Source: Alphaproteobacteria bacterium 46_93_T64 (GTDB lineage Bacteria > Pseudomonadota > Alphaproteobacteria > Sneathiellales > Sneathiellaceae). From it: DNA of 64,000 bases. Each line of letters opens with the position of its first letter. Within the stretch, counting starts at the first letter, position 1. The notes beneath the pieces were generated by a model. That model was not told the origin of the DNA. It worked only from the letters and a program-made list of their open reading frames with translations, and did no database searches. Positions 54,061 to 62,255 of the stretch are shown in pieces. A program made the translations under genes and the position numbers. The stretch is taken from contig MAAN01000017.1 of the NCBI GenBank assembly GCA_002163135.1, forward strand, positions 1-64,000, given 5' to 3'.

Positions 54061-55389
54061 ATGTCTAAAAAAACAGAGTGGAGCGATACGGACTACGCCT
54101 CTGATGTTGTTGCGGCCCAAATGCAAGGCCCTAACCCAAAGTCCATGCTTCTATTGTTCGGCGTTTTCGCTTTTTTTATTGCGGCCTATATTTGGGCGGA
54201 CAATGCAATTTTGGATGAAGTAACAAGAGGCGATGGTAAAGTTATTCCCTCCTCTCAAGTTCAGGTCATTCAGAATTTGGAAGGCGGAATTTTAAAGGAA
54301 TTGATGGTTCGCGAGGGCGAAATCGTTGAAAAAGGACAAATTCTACTGAGAATTGATGACACCAATTTCGCCGCACGCTTTGGTGAAATTGAAGCCAATT
54401 ACCTTACTCTATTGGGAAAAATGGCCCGTCTTACAGCAGAATCTACGGGAAAAGGGATTACCTTCCCACCGGAGCTACTTGCTGAAAGCCCAACAGGCTC
54501 TATCAGAGAACAAAACCTGTTCAACGCCAGGCAAGCTGAGCTTCAATCCCAGATATCTATTTTACGCCAACAGGCACAACAAAGACGTCAGGAAATAGCG
54601 GAAATCAATGGTCGCCTGGTACAGCTCAGAGCAAGCATCGGTTTGATTAATGAGGAAATGGCAATCACGCAGCCACTTGCGGAAAAAGGCATTGTACCGA
54701 AAGTTCAACTTCTTCAGCTCAAACGAGAAATAAATGAATTAAAAGGTCAGATTTCAGCGTCAACCCTTGCCTTACCCCGCGCTAAAGGCGCCTATAAAGA
54801 AGCAAATCAACGTATTCAGGAAAAAATTCTGAACTTCCGAAGCCTTGCATCTCAGGAGCTAAGTGTAACCCGTGCCGAATATTCAGGTGTAAAGCAAACG
54901 ATTTTAGCCGCCAAGGACCGGGTAACGAGAACAGATGTTCGTTCCCCAATGAAAGGTGAAGTAAAAGAGCTCAAAATCCAAACTATTGGGGGAGTCGTAC
55001 GTCCTGGTCAGGATATTGTTGAAATAGTACCAATTGAAGATAATCTGCTGGTTGAAGCCCGCATTCGGCCTTCAGATATTGCTTTCCTAAGTCCTGGGCA
55101 AAAAGCGACTGTAAAAATTTCAGCTTATGACTTCTCAATTTATGGTGGCTTGCCAGCTAAACTGGAGCGCATCAGTGCTGACACAATAGTTGATGAGAAA
55201 TCTGGTGAAACTTTCTATAAAATTATTGTTCGCACAGAAGAGAATTCCTTAAAACGGGGAGACCAAGTCTATCCGATCAAACCAGGTATGATCGCGACAG
55301 TGGACACATTGACTGGGCACAAATCAGTCTTGGATTACATCTTGAAACCAATTCTGAAAACCAAGAACAATGCGTTGAGGGAGCGGTAA
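54061..55389 (+). CDS. HlyD/LapC-type membrane fusion protein
   Basis: A 442-residue periplasmic adaptor that links the ABC exporter to the TolC-type channel. One N-terminal transmembrane helix (about 28-48), the lipoyl half-motif VQVIQNLEGGILKELMVREGEIV, a long coiled coil (about 110-275; EMAITQPLAEKGIVPKVQLLQL) and the barrel region with DVRSPMKGEVKELKIQTIGGV and VDTLTGHKSVLDYILKPI at the end are all typical. It overlaps the next gene by one base. Confidence 0.94.
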   Translation: MSKKTEWSDTDYASDVVAAQMQGPNPKSMLLLFGVFAFFIAAYIWADNAILDEVTRGDGKVIPSSQVQVIQNLEGGILKELMVREGEIVEKGQILLRIDDTNFAARFGEIEANYLTLLGKMARLTAESTGKGITFPPELLAESPTGSIREQNLFNARQAELQSQISILRQQAQQRRQEIAEINGRLVQLRASIGLINEEMAITQPLAEKGIVPKVQLLQLKREINELKGQISASTLALPRAKGAYKEANQRIQEKILNFRSLASQELSVTRAEYSGVKQTILAAKDRVTRTDVRSPMKGEVKELKIQTIGGVVRPGQDIVEIVPIEDNLLVEARIRPSDIAFLSPGQKATVKISAYDFSIYGGLPAKLERISADTIVDEKSGETFYKIIVRTEENSLKRGDQVYPIKPGMIATVDTLTGHKSVLDYILKPILKTKNNALRER

Positions 55390-56078
55390 TGAACAAAATT
55401 GCGTCCCTTCTTTCAGCAGCTCTTTTTGGTGCCTCTGCAATAGTGGGCACCTCCGTAGCAGCTCAGACTCCCTCAGGGCTATTCGGAACATATGAGATCC
55501 CCTCAAAGAACCTAGATGCCTTGCCACAGTGGCAGCGTGCATTAGGTGGGTTCGGGCCCCTCGCTAAAATGGCCCGTAAATGTGATCTGGATATTCAAAA
55601 ATGTGAATCGCAACAAATGACCCTGTGGCGAACAAAGATTCAAGAACTTGAGCACGCCGACAGCACCGTCAAAATTCGGCAAGTAAATAGCTTTATCAAT
55701 AAATGGCAGCACGCCACAGATGAAGTAACTTACAAACGCGCAGATTATTGGGCCACACCTTTGGAATTTATCACAAATGGCGGCGATTCCGAAGATTTTG
55801 CGATCATGAAGTATGTGAGCCTTAAAGAACTCGGCATTGCAGCTGATCGCATGCGAATTGTTGTGACAAATGATGTCCTTCGCGGCGTCACTCACACTGT
55901 CTTGAGTGTTAATGTAAACAAAAAATCATATGTACTTGATTCACAGAACGACACTGTTCTGGAAGAAGAATTTGTCAAATACTACGTCCCCTTTTACTCA
56001 GTAAATGAAACAACACGCTGGGCGCATATCCCCAGCCATATTTCAGGTTCAGGTGACGCACTGGGGAATAAAGAATGA
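55389..56078 (+). CDS. LapG-like protein with Cys to Ser active-site change (putative pseudo-protease)
   Basis: A 229-residue homologue of the protease at 48701: signal peptide (cleavage after VAAQ, residue about 26), TPSGLFGTYEIP as at the start of BTLCP proteins, VNSFINKWQHATDEVTYKRADYWATPLEFI aligned with the core of the other copy. The catalytic Cys is Ser134 (GGDSEDFAIMKY, codon TCC), while His169 (GVTHTVLSV), Asp184 (VLDSQ) and the calcium ligands Asp133 and Glu135 remain. Proteolysis is therefore unlikely, although Ser could leave weak activity. It is embedded in the exporter operon and overlaps the following sensor by 4 nt. Confidence 0.9.
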   Translation: MNKIASLLSAALFGASAIVGTSVAAQTPSGLFGTYEIPSKNLDALPQWQRALGGFGPLAKMARKCDLDIQKCESQQMTLWRTKIQELEHADSTVKIRQVNSFINKWQHATDEVTYKRADYWATPLEFITNGGDSEDFAIMKYVSLKELGIAADRMRIVVTNDVLRGVTHTVLSVNVNKKSYVLDSQNDTVLEEEFVKYYVPFYSVNETTRWAHIPSHISGSGDALGNKE

Positions 56079-58138
56079 CAGAAACAATGGCAAATTTAGA
56101 ACTAAACACGTTCATGAAAAGTGACTATTCGGACATTGAAATCCAATCAAACCGACGTCCATTATCTATTGGGATAGCACTTACTATTGTCTTGCTAGCA
56201 GCTTGTTATCTGGTATCCGACCTTTTGGTCAATGAGCGCAAAAAAGATCTTCTGCTGGAACTCAAGACGCGACAGGAAATTACTGTCGCAGGTAAAGCTG
56301 ATGTAATTAGAACATGGATTAATGAAACAGGACAACGGGCGAACCAAATTACAAATAGCCCGCTAATTCAGCTTTTTGCAAGTGAAGTAAATAAGTCTGA
56401 CAATGGATCACTCTCGAAACCATTGGCAACGCAACTTCCGTATATGCAAAACGCCATCACCAACTTTGTTAAAGAAAACAAACTGATTGCAGCTTACATG
56501 ATCAGTCCTGAGGGTAGAGCTTACCTTGCATCAAACGGGGCCCCTTCACTTACGACAGATCAACGAACGTATGCCGTAAAACACTACACCCAAAAGAATG
56601 TCAGCACATCCGCTGCACGAGTTGAAAACAATGACCTGATTTTTGATTTTCTAGTGCCAGTATTTTCTGCCCAATCTGATACATCAGGGAAAGAGGAAAC
56701 CGCTGTCGGCGTTTTTGTAATGACAGTATCAGCGTCAGAGCATTTATCAAATATTCTAAAACCAACTCGCCTGTCTTTGGCAGGAGAGGCTACAAATCTT
56801 TTTCAGAAAAAAGAAGGTACGTTTTACGAGCTCACGCCTTTGACCGCTCCATACCTGGCGGAAGCACCAGAAACATCTGTTTCCGAAATTATGGAGTCGT
56901 TTGAGCCGCGCTTACTATCCAGTTCATCCGATCCGATTTATGCAGTTAGCACAAATGTCATTGGAACAGATTGGACAATCGTACAAAGCGTTCCAGAGAC
57001 AACAGCTATCGAACCGTTACAAACATACGCTTACGCTATTTATGGCTTAGCTGGCAGTTTTTTCATAGTTGTCATAAGTGTTTTAAGCGGTATCTGGTTT
57101 AGCTTGAAAAGCCAAAATGCACGGGCAATGGCCGATCAATATAAGGACTTAGCTCAGCAAATTAATGCGCAACGCCGTTTGCTTGGCAGTATAAATAATA
57201 CTGTTGATGATCTGATCAGCCTGAAAGAACCATCTGGCAATTATATCTATGCCAATCCGGCACTTGCCCGATTTGTTGATTTTCCGGAAAAATCCATTCA
57301 TGGAAAAACCGACAGGGATTTGTTCGGTGATAAAATCGCTCGTAAATTTGTAGAGATGGATGCATCGGTTACAGAAACCGGCCAGACTAAAAACGATATT
57401 TTGGAAATTGAAATGCCGGCAGGCACAAAAATTGTTCGTGTCCAAAAATCACGTCTTACAGATGATAATGGGGCCTTTATCGGAATTGTAACTGTTGCCG
57501 GTGATATCACTGAATATATTACAAACCAGCGTCAGAAAGAAGAATTGGGACGCAAAACAATTTCTATTCTTGTTCGCATGATGGAAGAGAACGACCCGCA
57601 TTTGGCAGGGCATTCGCATTTTATGGGCGAGCTTTCGAGTAATGTTTCTAATATTCTGTCTCTTTCTGGAGCAGAAAAGCAAACAATTGCGACAGGTGCA
57701 AACTTGTCTCAGATCGGTAAAATCTCTATTCCGGTAGAAATCCGGACTAAAGAAAGTCGTCTAACTCGCGAAGAAACTGTGATTATGCAGGGGCATGTTG
57801 GCAAGGCCAAAGCAATGCTCAGTGATATGGAAATTGATGCTGAAGTGATAACTGCCGTATCCCAGATGTATGAAAGACAAGACGGCTCTGGTTATCCCAA
57901 TCAACTGACAGGGCATGACATTGATCTTTCTGCACAGATCCTGGGCATGGCTGACATTCTGATAGCACGTGTCTCACCCAGAACCTATCGCCGGGCTATT
58001 AGCGTTGAGGAAGCTATGGAAGTTTTCCGCACTAATCCTACAAAATATGGCCCTGAAATTGTTGTTGCTTTTGACAATTTTCTAACTTCCCCCACGGGAA
58101 AGGTTTTCAAGGAAAAATTGGAACAAACTGCGAAATAA
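56075..58138 (+). CDS. Membrane sensor: Cache-PAS-degenerate HD-GYP (copy 2)
   Basis: A 687-residue protein of the same architecture as the sensor at 46382: transmembrane helices at about 27-48 and 322-345, a periplasmic Cache domain, PAS (about 360-475) and an HD-GYP-like domain (about 485-680). The HDIGK motif reads ANLSQIGKISIP, so the metal-binding His-Asp is lost; HHE before DGSGYP has become MYERQ. The GHVGKAKAML His is kept. It is translationally coupled to the LapG-like pseudo-protease, so the two probably work as a pair across the inner membrane. It ends at a strong terminator. Confidence 0.9.
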   Translation: MTETMANLELNTFMKSDYSDIEIQSNRRPLSIGIALTIVLLAACYLVSDLLVNERKKDLLLELKTRQEITVAGKADVIRTWINETGQRANQITNSPLIQLFASEVNKSDNGSLSKPLATQLPYMQNAITNFVKENKLIAAYMISPEGRAYLASNGAPSLTTDQRTYAVKHYTQKNVSTSAARVENNDLIFDFLVPVFSAQSDTSGKEETAVGVFVMTVSASEHLSNILKPTRLSLAGEATNLFQKKEGTFYELTPLTAPYLAEAPETSVSEIMESFEPRLLSSSSDPIYAVSTNVIGTDWTIVQSVPETTAIEPLQTYAYAIYGLAGSFFIVVISVLSGIWFSLKSQNARAMADQYKDLAQQINAQRRLLGSINNTVDDLISLKEPSGNYIYANPALARFVDFPEKSIHGKTDRDLFGDKIARKFVEMDASVTETGQTKNDILEIEMPAGTKIVRVQKSRLTDDNGAFIGIVTVAGDITEYITNQRQKEELGRKTISILVRMMEENDPHLAGHSHFMGELSSNVSNILSLSGAEKQTIATGANLSQIGKISIPVEIRTKESRLTREETVIMQGHVGKAKAMLSDMEIDAEVITAVSQMYERQDGSGYPNQLTGHDIDLSAQILGMADILIARVSPRTYRRAISVEEAMEVFRTNPTKYGPEIVVAFDNFLTSPTGKVFKEKLEQTAK

Positions 58139-58141
58139 CAA

Positions 58142-58174
58142 AAAGAGGGCGCTTGATCAACAAGCGCCCTCTTT
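58142..58174. terminator. Bidirectional terminator after the secretion operon
   Basis: AAAGAGGGCGCTTG and CAAGCGCCCTCTTT form a perfect 14-bp stem around ATCAA, a few bases after the copy 2 sensor stop and 22 bases from the minus-strand acidic gene stop. It separates two convergent genes. Confidence 0.9.
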
Positions 58175-58195
58175 AATTTCTATTCAGGTCCTGTA

Positions 58196-58591
58196 TCAGG
58201 ATTCGTCTGAAATCATGTAATCCTTGTTCAAGTCTTCTGACGACGTTCCCAGATCTTCAAAGCTAGAACTCACCCCGGCTTTAGCAAGTGCTTCATTCGT
58301 CACAGTCAAGACGCTACCAGCACCCTCACCTTCGATGAAGCTCATGGCATCAACGCCTTCGTTTGCTGCGACATTCAATGCATCAAACAGCGCATCTAGA
58401 TCGACCAATTCATTCTGGTCTTCAACCATAAACTCAATACTTTCCATTGTGCCGCCGGAGGCGACCGCGTCGGACGCAGGAGGCAGAATGTCTGCAGCAT
58501 GAAGCAAGCTTTCAACTTCTTTAGTTGAACTTGCAGCCAAGCTATCCATATCTACAAGCGGCTTATCACCACTACCTTCTGATCCAGCCAT
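58196..58591 (-). CDS. Acidic 131-residue protein; candidate exported partner of the secretion system
   Basis: A 131-residue protein rich in Asp, Glu, Ser and Ala, with no Arg or Cys and few Lys, and no Sec signal peptide. The segment VDLDALFDALNVA followed by a GSVLTVTNEAL strand resembles the ends of type I secretion substrates of the VCBS/Ca-binding kind, although there is no RTX nonapeptide repeat. It sits next to the exporter operon and is preceded by the operator-like repeat found in the exporter promoter. Function is unknown; export by the neighbouring type I system is inference. Confidence 0.6.
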   Translation of the reverse strand: MAGSEGSGDKPLVDMDSLAASSTKEVESLLHAADILPPASDAVASGGTMESIEFMVEDQNELVDLDALFDALNVAANEGVDAMSFIEGEGAGSVLTVTNEALAKAGVSSSFEDLGTSSEDLNKDYMISDES

Positions 58592-58719
58592 ATTTGCCGA
58601 TCCTTCATTCTCTCCAACTTGGCTCGCTGTGTTTTAGCTAGACAGGCGCACATAATCGTGGAGGTCAGATCTATTTAACTATCAATATGAAGAAAGTAGG
58701 GGAGTTATTAGTAAAAAAC

Positions 58720-58737
58720 ATCCCCCATTTGAGGTAT
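58720..58737. promoter_or_regulatory. 18-bp near-palindrome, candidate operator site 2
   Basis: ATCCCCCATTTGAGGTAT is identical to site 1 (51047-51064) at 15 of 18 positions. It lies about 130-146 bases upstream of the acidic 131-residue gene, whose promoter must lie in this 246-bp gap, and about 100 bases before the 3' end of the protease gene transcribed from the other side. Confidence 0.55.
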
Positions 58738-58837
58738 TAAAGTGCTTTTTATTGTTTTTTTACTAAAATTTTATACAAGTTTTCTGAAAAACTCACTCAA
58801 ACGGACCATAAAATGCAATTACCTAATGTTATGAATG

Positions 58838-59647
58838 CTATTCTTTCAGGGCTGAACGGAATTGCTCACTGGGAACTGCAATGCCAATTACTTCTCCAGT
58901 TGTTTTACGCGCTGTCGCTGAATGAATGGCAATCAACCTGTATTTTTTATCTGAAAGAGCAAAAATAGGCGATCCAGAATCTCCGCGCGTTGCATCACAT
59001 TGGTGAAAATAGACTGGCGGACTTTTCTCTTTAAGTTTGACATAATCAGTAAGTCGGCAATCTTTATGCACCGTCAGAACATGAGCGTAATCACGACTGT
59101 ACCCGGCCTGATATATGGTGTTTTTTTGAGAATTTTGCGAAAGATATGCTTTACCATTTCCGGCAGCAATCTCGATAATTCCAAATTTCTTTCCAAGCGG
59201 TTTATCAAGCTTAAGAATGGCCCAATCATCTTCGCGCTCAAGTTTGATATTTTTCAAATTTGGGAGTGTTTTAAACGCCGTTCGGTAGGAAATACCGCGA
59301 GCTGTTCCTGCATATTGGCCTTTTTCATATCCGACAACAAAATGAAAAAACCGTGCTTGTGACCAGCGGCTTGTCCTTTTGTTCCAGAAACAATGGGCAG
59401 CAGTTAGAACTTCTGTTTCAGAAACCAGAACACCCGTGCAAAAGCTACCGGATCGATTTATACGTCCGATTGCTCGCCATGGATATTGCGTGATATCAAC
59501 ACGGATCCGGTCGTCCACTCCCTTTATACCGCTTGGTCGTTTGTGACTATTGGCAAAGACGTTTTCTGTAGTCAACAGTGACCCGGCCACAACGATTGCT
59601 ATGACACGCATAAACATCAAAAATTTAGAAATTTGGTGCTTCATCAT
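58838..59647 (-). CDS. Secreted trypsin-like serine protease (S1 family)
   Basis: A 269-residue exported protease. Signal peptide of about 33 residues (VIAVVAGSLLTTENVFANS), then the S1 catalytic triad: His in VLTAAHCFWNK, Asp in REDDWAILKLDK, Ser in CDATRGDSGSPIF. The Cys of AAHCF and others suggest disulfides. It is of the glutamyl/V8-like short S1 type seen in bacteria. It lies beside the secretion locus but has its own Sec signal, so no direct link is implied. Several starts (GTG 59650, ATG 59647 and 59644) are adjacent. Confidence 0.9.
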   Translation of the reverse strand: MMKHQISKFLMFMRVIAIVVAGSLLTTENVFANSHKRPSGIKGVDDRIRVDITQYPWRAIGRINRSGSFCTGVLVSETEVLTAAHCFWNKRTSRWSQARFFHFVVGYEKGQYAGTARGISYRTAFKTLPNLKNIKLEREDDWAILKLDKPLGKKFGIIEIAAGNGKAYLSQNSQKNTIYQAGYSRDYAHVLTVHKDCRLTDYVKLKEKSPPVYFHQCDATRGDSGSPIFALSDKKYRLIAIHSATARKTTGEVIGIAVPSEQFRSALKE

Positions 59648-59664
59648 CACGAATTTTAATTTCC

Positions 59665-59919
59665 CTAGCAGGCCATGCGCATTGCCAGATTACCAACAAC
59701 AGAGAAACATACATCTCCCCCCGAAGCAGAATAGCGCCAGTGTTTTAAGGCACCATTATCAATAACTCTATTTGCAGGTCCGATTGCCGCGATTAATTCC
59801 TCTGGACTATTCACACCCTCTACTTTGCTCAAGATTTCTTCCTGCGTAGGGTCGAAGCATCCAGATAAAACAAGACAACTTCCCATGACAATTCCAAATT
59901 TGGTCCAAAATTTTAACAT
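59665..59919 (-). CDS. Small lipoprotein of unknown function
   Basis: An 84-residue lipoprotein with lipobox LSGC at residues about 18-21. The mature part of some 64 residues is predicted mixed alpha/beta (EILSKVEGVNSPEELIAAIG, ALKHWRYSASGGDVCFSVVGN) and contains two Cys besides the lipidated one, near residue 70 and the C-terminus. The pattern recalls short SmpA/BamE-like folds but I cannot assign it. It ends 18 bases before the start of the protease gene on the same strand and may be co-transcribed. Confidence 0.72.
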   Translation of the reverse strand: MLKFWTKFGIVMGSCLVLSGCFDPTQEEILSKVEGVNSPEELIAAIGPANRVIDNGALKHWRYSASGGDVCFSVVGNLAMRMAC

Positions 59920-60035
59920 TGTTATCCCCTTGGTTTCCAGTAATTTTCAGCCCTTTCATCCAATAGCTGGACGCACAGCATCCTATTGGAATATAATTGA
60001 AAGGACCTTAATGTATCTTGGAAGGAAAGCGAATA

Positions 60036-60599
60036 ATGCAAGATATTCAGAGAGTTTTGGATTTCTGGTTTCGCGCCGAAGATCACCCTGATTATGGAAA
60101 ACCTCGTCCGGAATGGTTTAAAAAAGACTCCAAATTTGATGACACAATCAAACAACAATTCTTGTTCCTTTTTGTTAAGGCCAAAGAAGGCCAGTTACTT
60201 TACTGGACTGAAAGCAAAAACGGGTGCCTTGCGCTTATTTTATTGTTCGATCAATTTTCCCGAAACATGTTTCGCGATACCCCCGATGCATTCGCCACCG
60301 ACGGGAAAGCGCTGGAAATAGCTCGTTTGATGATTTCAAGTGGCTTTTTTGACGAACTTGCGAGTTTCCAAAAAACTTTCGCAGCCCTGCCGTTCGAGCA
60401 CAGTGAAAGCCTACAAGATCAAAAAAAATCTATGGAACTGTTTAAGGATTTCGGTGATGAGAATGCAGTCAATTATGCAGAACGCCACTTCGACATAGTG
60501 GAAAAATTTGGCCGATTTCCTCATAGAAATGATATTCTAGGCAGGCACTCAACCGACGATGAAATAGCTTTTTTGTCGCAACCTAACTCTTCTTTCTAA
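60036..60599 (+). CDS. DUF924-family protein
   Basis: A 187-residue protein of the widespread DUF924 family, structurally an all-helical fold of unknown function. Hallmarks are VLDFWFRAEDHPDYGKPRPEWF at the N-terminus, ILLFDQFSRNMFRDTPDAFATD, LPFEHSESLQDQ and FGRFPHRNDILGRHSTDDE. Start at ATG 60036 with GGAAGGAAAG upstream; the frame also opens at TTG 60018. Followed after 42 bp by an SDR gene. Confidence 0.9.
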   Translation: MQDIQRVLDFWFRAEDHPDYGKPRPEWFKKDSKFDDTIKQQFLFLFVKAKEGQLLYWTESKNGCLALILLFDQFSRNMFRDTPDAFATDGKALEIARLMISSGFFDELASFQKTFAALPFEHSESLQDQKKSMELFKDFGDENAVNYAERHFDIVEKFGRFPHRNDILGRHSTDDEIAFLSQPNSSF

Positions 60600-60641
60600 G
60601 ATTGCATCCCACCTCAATCAATCCTTTCAAGGTACGTATCT

Positions 60642-61415
60642 ATGACTACTCTTGCTGATAAAGTTATCATTCTAACTGGCGCAAGTCGCGGTATTGGCGC
60701 TGCAACCGCACTGGAACTCGCAGCTCAAGGAGCAAAACTTGTTCTTGCTGCTAGAAATGCCTCGTCCTGCCATGACATACAAAGAAGCATTGAAGATGCC
60801 GGCGGAGAGGCACTCTCCATTGGTTGTGACGTTTCAATCTACGAAGCTGTCGAACAAATGGTTGCAGATACTATTGAACGCTTTGGCAAGATTGACGCGC
60901 TCATTAACAACGCAGGGATCATAGATCCAATTGGGTTGATCGAAAATACAAATCCTGCGGACTGGGCAAATAACATAACAGTCAATCTCGTTGGCGTTTA
61001 TAACGGCATTCGTGCGGTCCTTCCGCACTTTTACGAAAATGGCTCTGGCACCATTATTAACATCAGCTCAGGCGCCGCTCACAATCCGCTGGAGGGTTGG
61101 AGCTCATATTGCTCCGGTAAAGCCGGTGTTTATATGATGACACGTGCAACAGCCCTTGAAGCAGGACCCCGTGGTGTCAGGGTCTTCGGTTTTGGACCTG
61201 GGGTTGTGGATACAGATATGCAAGTAGGCATACGATCATCCGGGATCAACCGGGTCAGCGAACTTCCAAGAAGCAGCCTCGCCCCAGCCAGTGAACCGGC
61301 AAAGGCTTTAGCTTGGCTTTGCACGGAAGAGGCCGCGGATCTTGCCGGCGAGGAACTTTCCATTCGCGATGGGGCTTTTCGCAAGCGTGCAGGTCTTCCC
61401 GCGATTGCAATGTAA
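60642..61415 (+). CDS. Short-chain dehydrogenase/reductase
   Basis: A 257-residue SDR oxidoreductase. NAD(P)-binding motif TGASRGIGAATALEL, LINNAGIIDP, catalytic Ser in NISSGAAHNPLEGW and the Tyr-x3-Lys pair in SSYCSGKAGVYMM. The C-terminal region is of the classical type. The substrate cannot be told from sequence. It may be co-transcribed with the DUF924 gene. Confidence 0.92.
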   Translation: MTTLADKVIILTGASRGIGAATALELAAQGAKLVLAARNASSCHDIQRSIEDAGGEALSIGCDVSIYEAVEQMVADTIERFGKIDALINNAGIIDPIGLIENTNPADWANNITVNLVGVYNGIRAVLPHFYENGSGTIINISSGAAHNPLEGWSSYCSGKAGVYMMTRATALEAGPRGVRVFGFGPGVVDTDMQVGIRSSGINRVSELPRSSLAPASEPAKALAWLCTEEAADLAGEELSIRDGAFRKRAGLPAIAM

Positions 61416-61451
61416 TATTTTGAGGCGCAGAACAATATATAACTGCGCCTC

Positions 61452-62183
61452 TTACCCACTCAGTGCTTGACGTAACTCCAATACAGATACTTCATAAATA
61501 TCTTTAGGATAGATTCTATAATATTTACACTGAGCCTCCAAAAAATCCAATTCCGTCAGATACCGTTCAACAGTTTTAAAATGCCTAACAATTTCATCAT
61601 TGGTCATCAACTGTAACATCCGAATTATCGTCGCGACGCGGTGCTTATTAGCTCGAGCCGATTGATCAGTTGATCCCTTAACTAAAACTGCAAACATTTC
61701 AGCTTTTTCGAAAATCGTATTAGACGAATATAGAAGCACACTGCTTCTAACAAACTTTCGCATCTGTCGCATAACGAATGGCTGATCCAGTGGGAGTAAG
61801 CGCTTTAGGAAACGCGCAACCATCTTTCGTCGGTATTGTTTCAACTGGTTTGGCATGAGATGTGCTAACTGCACTAAAGCTGGCGCATAGATTACAAGTT
61901 GATCAGCACCCAACATTTTCGCCATAAAATCATATTCTGCCATCCATGAACGACTTCTAGCAGAAGGCAGGCGGAGAATTACGTTTTCCACACCGTCACG
62001 AATGATTGCCCGCTCCGGCGCTTCTTGTTCGATAATATTTGCCCAAAAAAAACGACTAGCCGCATTCTCGATCAGAACAGAACGTTCCCAAATCGAATAC
62101 GTTCTTACACCTGCAGGCCACAAAATACCTTCTCTTGGTTCCAATAATGCAGCAACGCCATATTCAAGTGATGAGATCTTCAT
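61452..62183 (-). CDS. Protein of unknown function, 243 residues
   Basis: I do not recognise this protein. It has no signal peptide or transmembrane helix. The N-terminal third contains a WPAGVRTYSIWERSVLIENA segment; the middle is basic and helical (QLKQYRRKMVARFLKRLLP, MRQMRKFVRSSVLLYS), and the end is helical and charged. ATG 62183 is chosen, with TTGAGG a few bases upstream; a TTG start at 62195 would add four residues. It stands between the SDR gene and the Mla-type ATPase on the minus strand, with 72 bp to the latter. Codon use looks like that of its neighbours. Confidence 0.62.
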   Translation of the reverse strand: MKISSLEYGVAALLEPREGILWPAGVRTYSIWERSVLIENAASRFFWANIIEQEAPERAIIRDGVENVILRLPSARSRSWMAEYDFMAKMLGADQLVIYAPALVQLAHLMPNQLKQYRRKMVARFLKRLLPLDQPFVMRQMRKFVRSSVLLYSSNTIFEKAEMFAVLVKGSTDQSARANKHRVATIIRMLQLMTNDEIVRHFKTVERYLTELDFLEAQCKYYRIYPKDIYEVSVLELRQALSG

Positions 62184-62255
62184 TTGTGGCCTCAATAAAG
62201 TTCAAACAGAACCTATCAGACGCCTTACTTGAATACTTCGTGAGAGATGAAGTTG

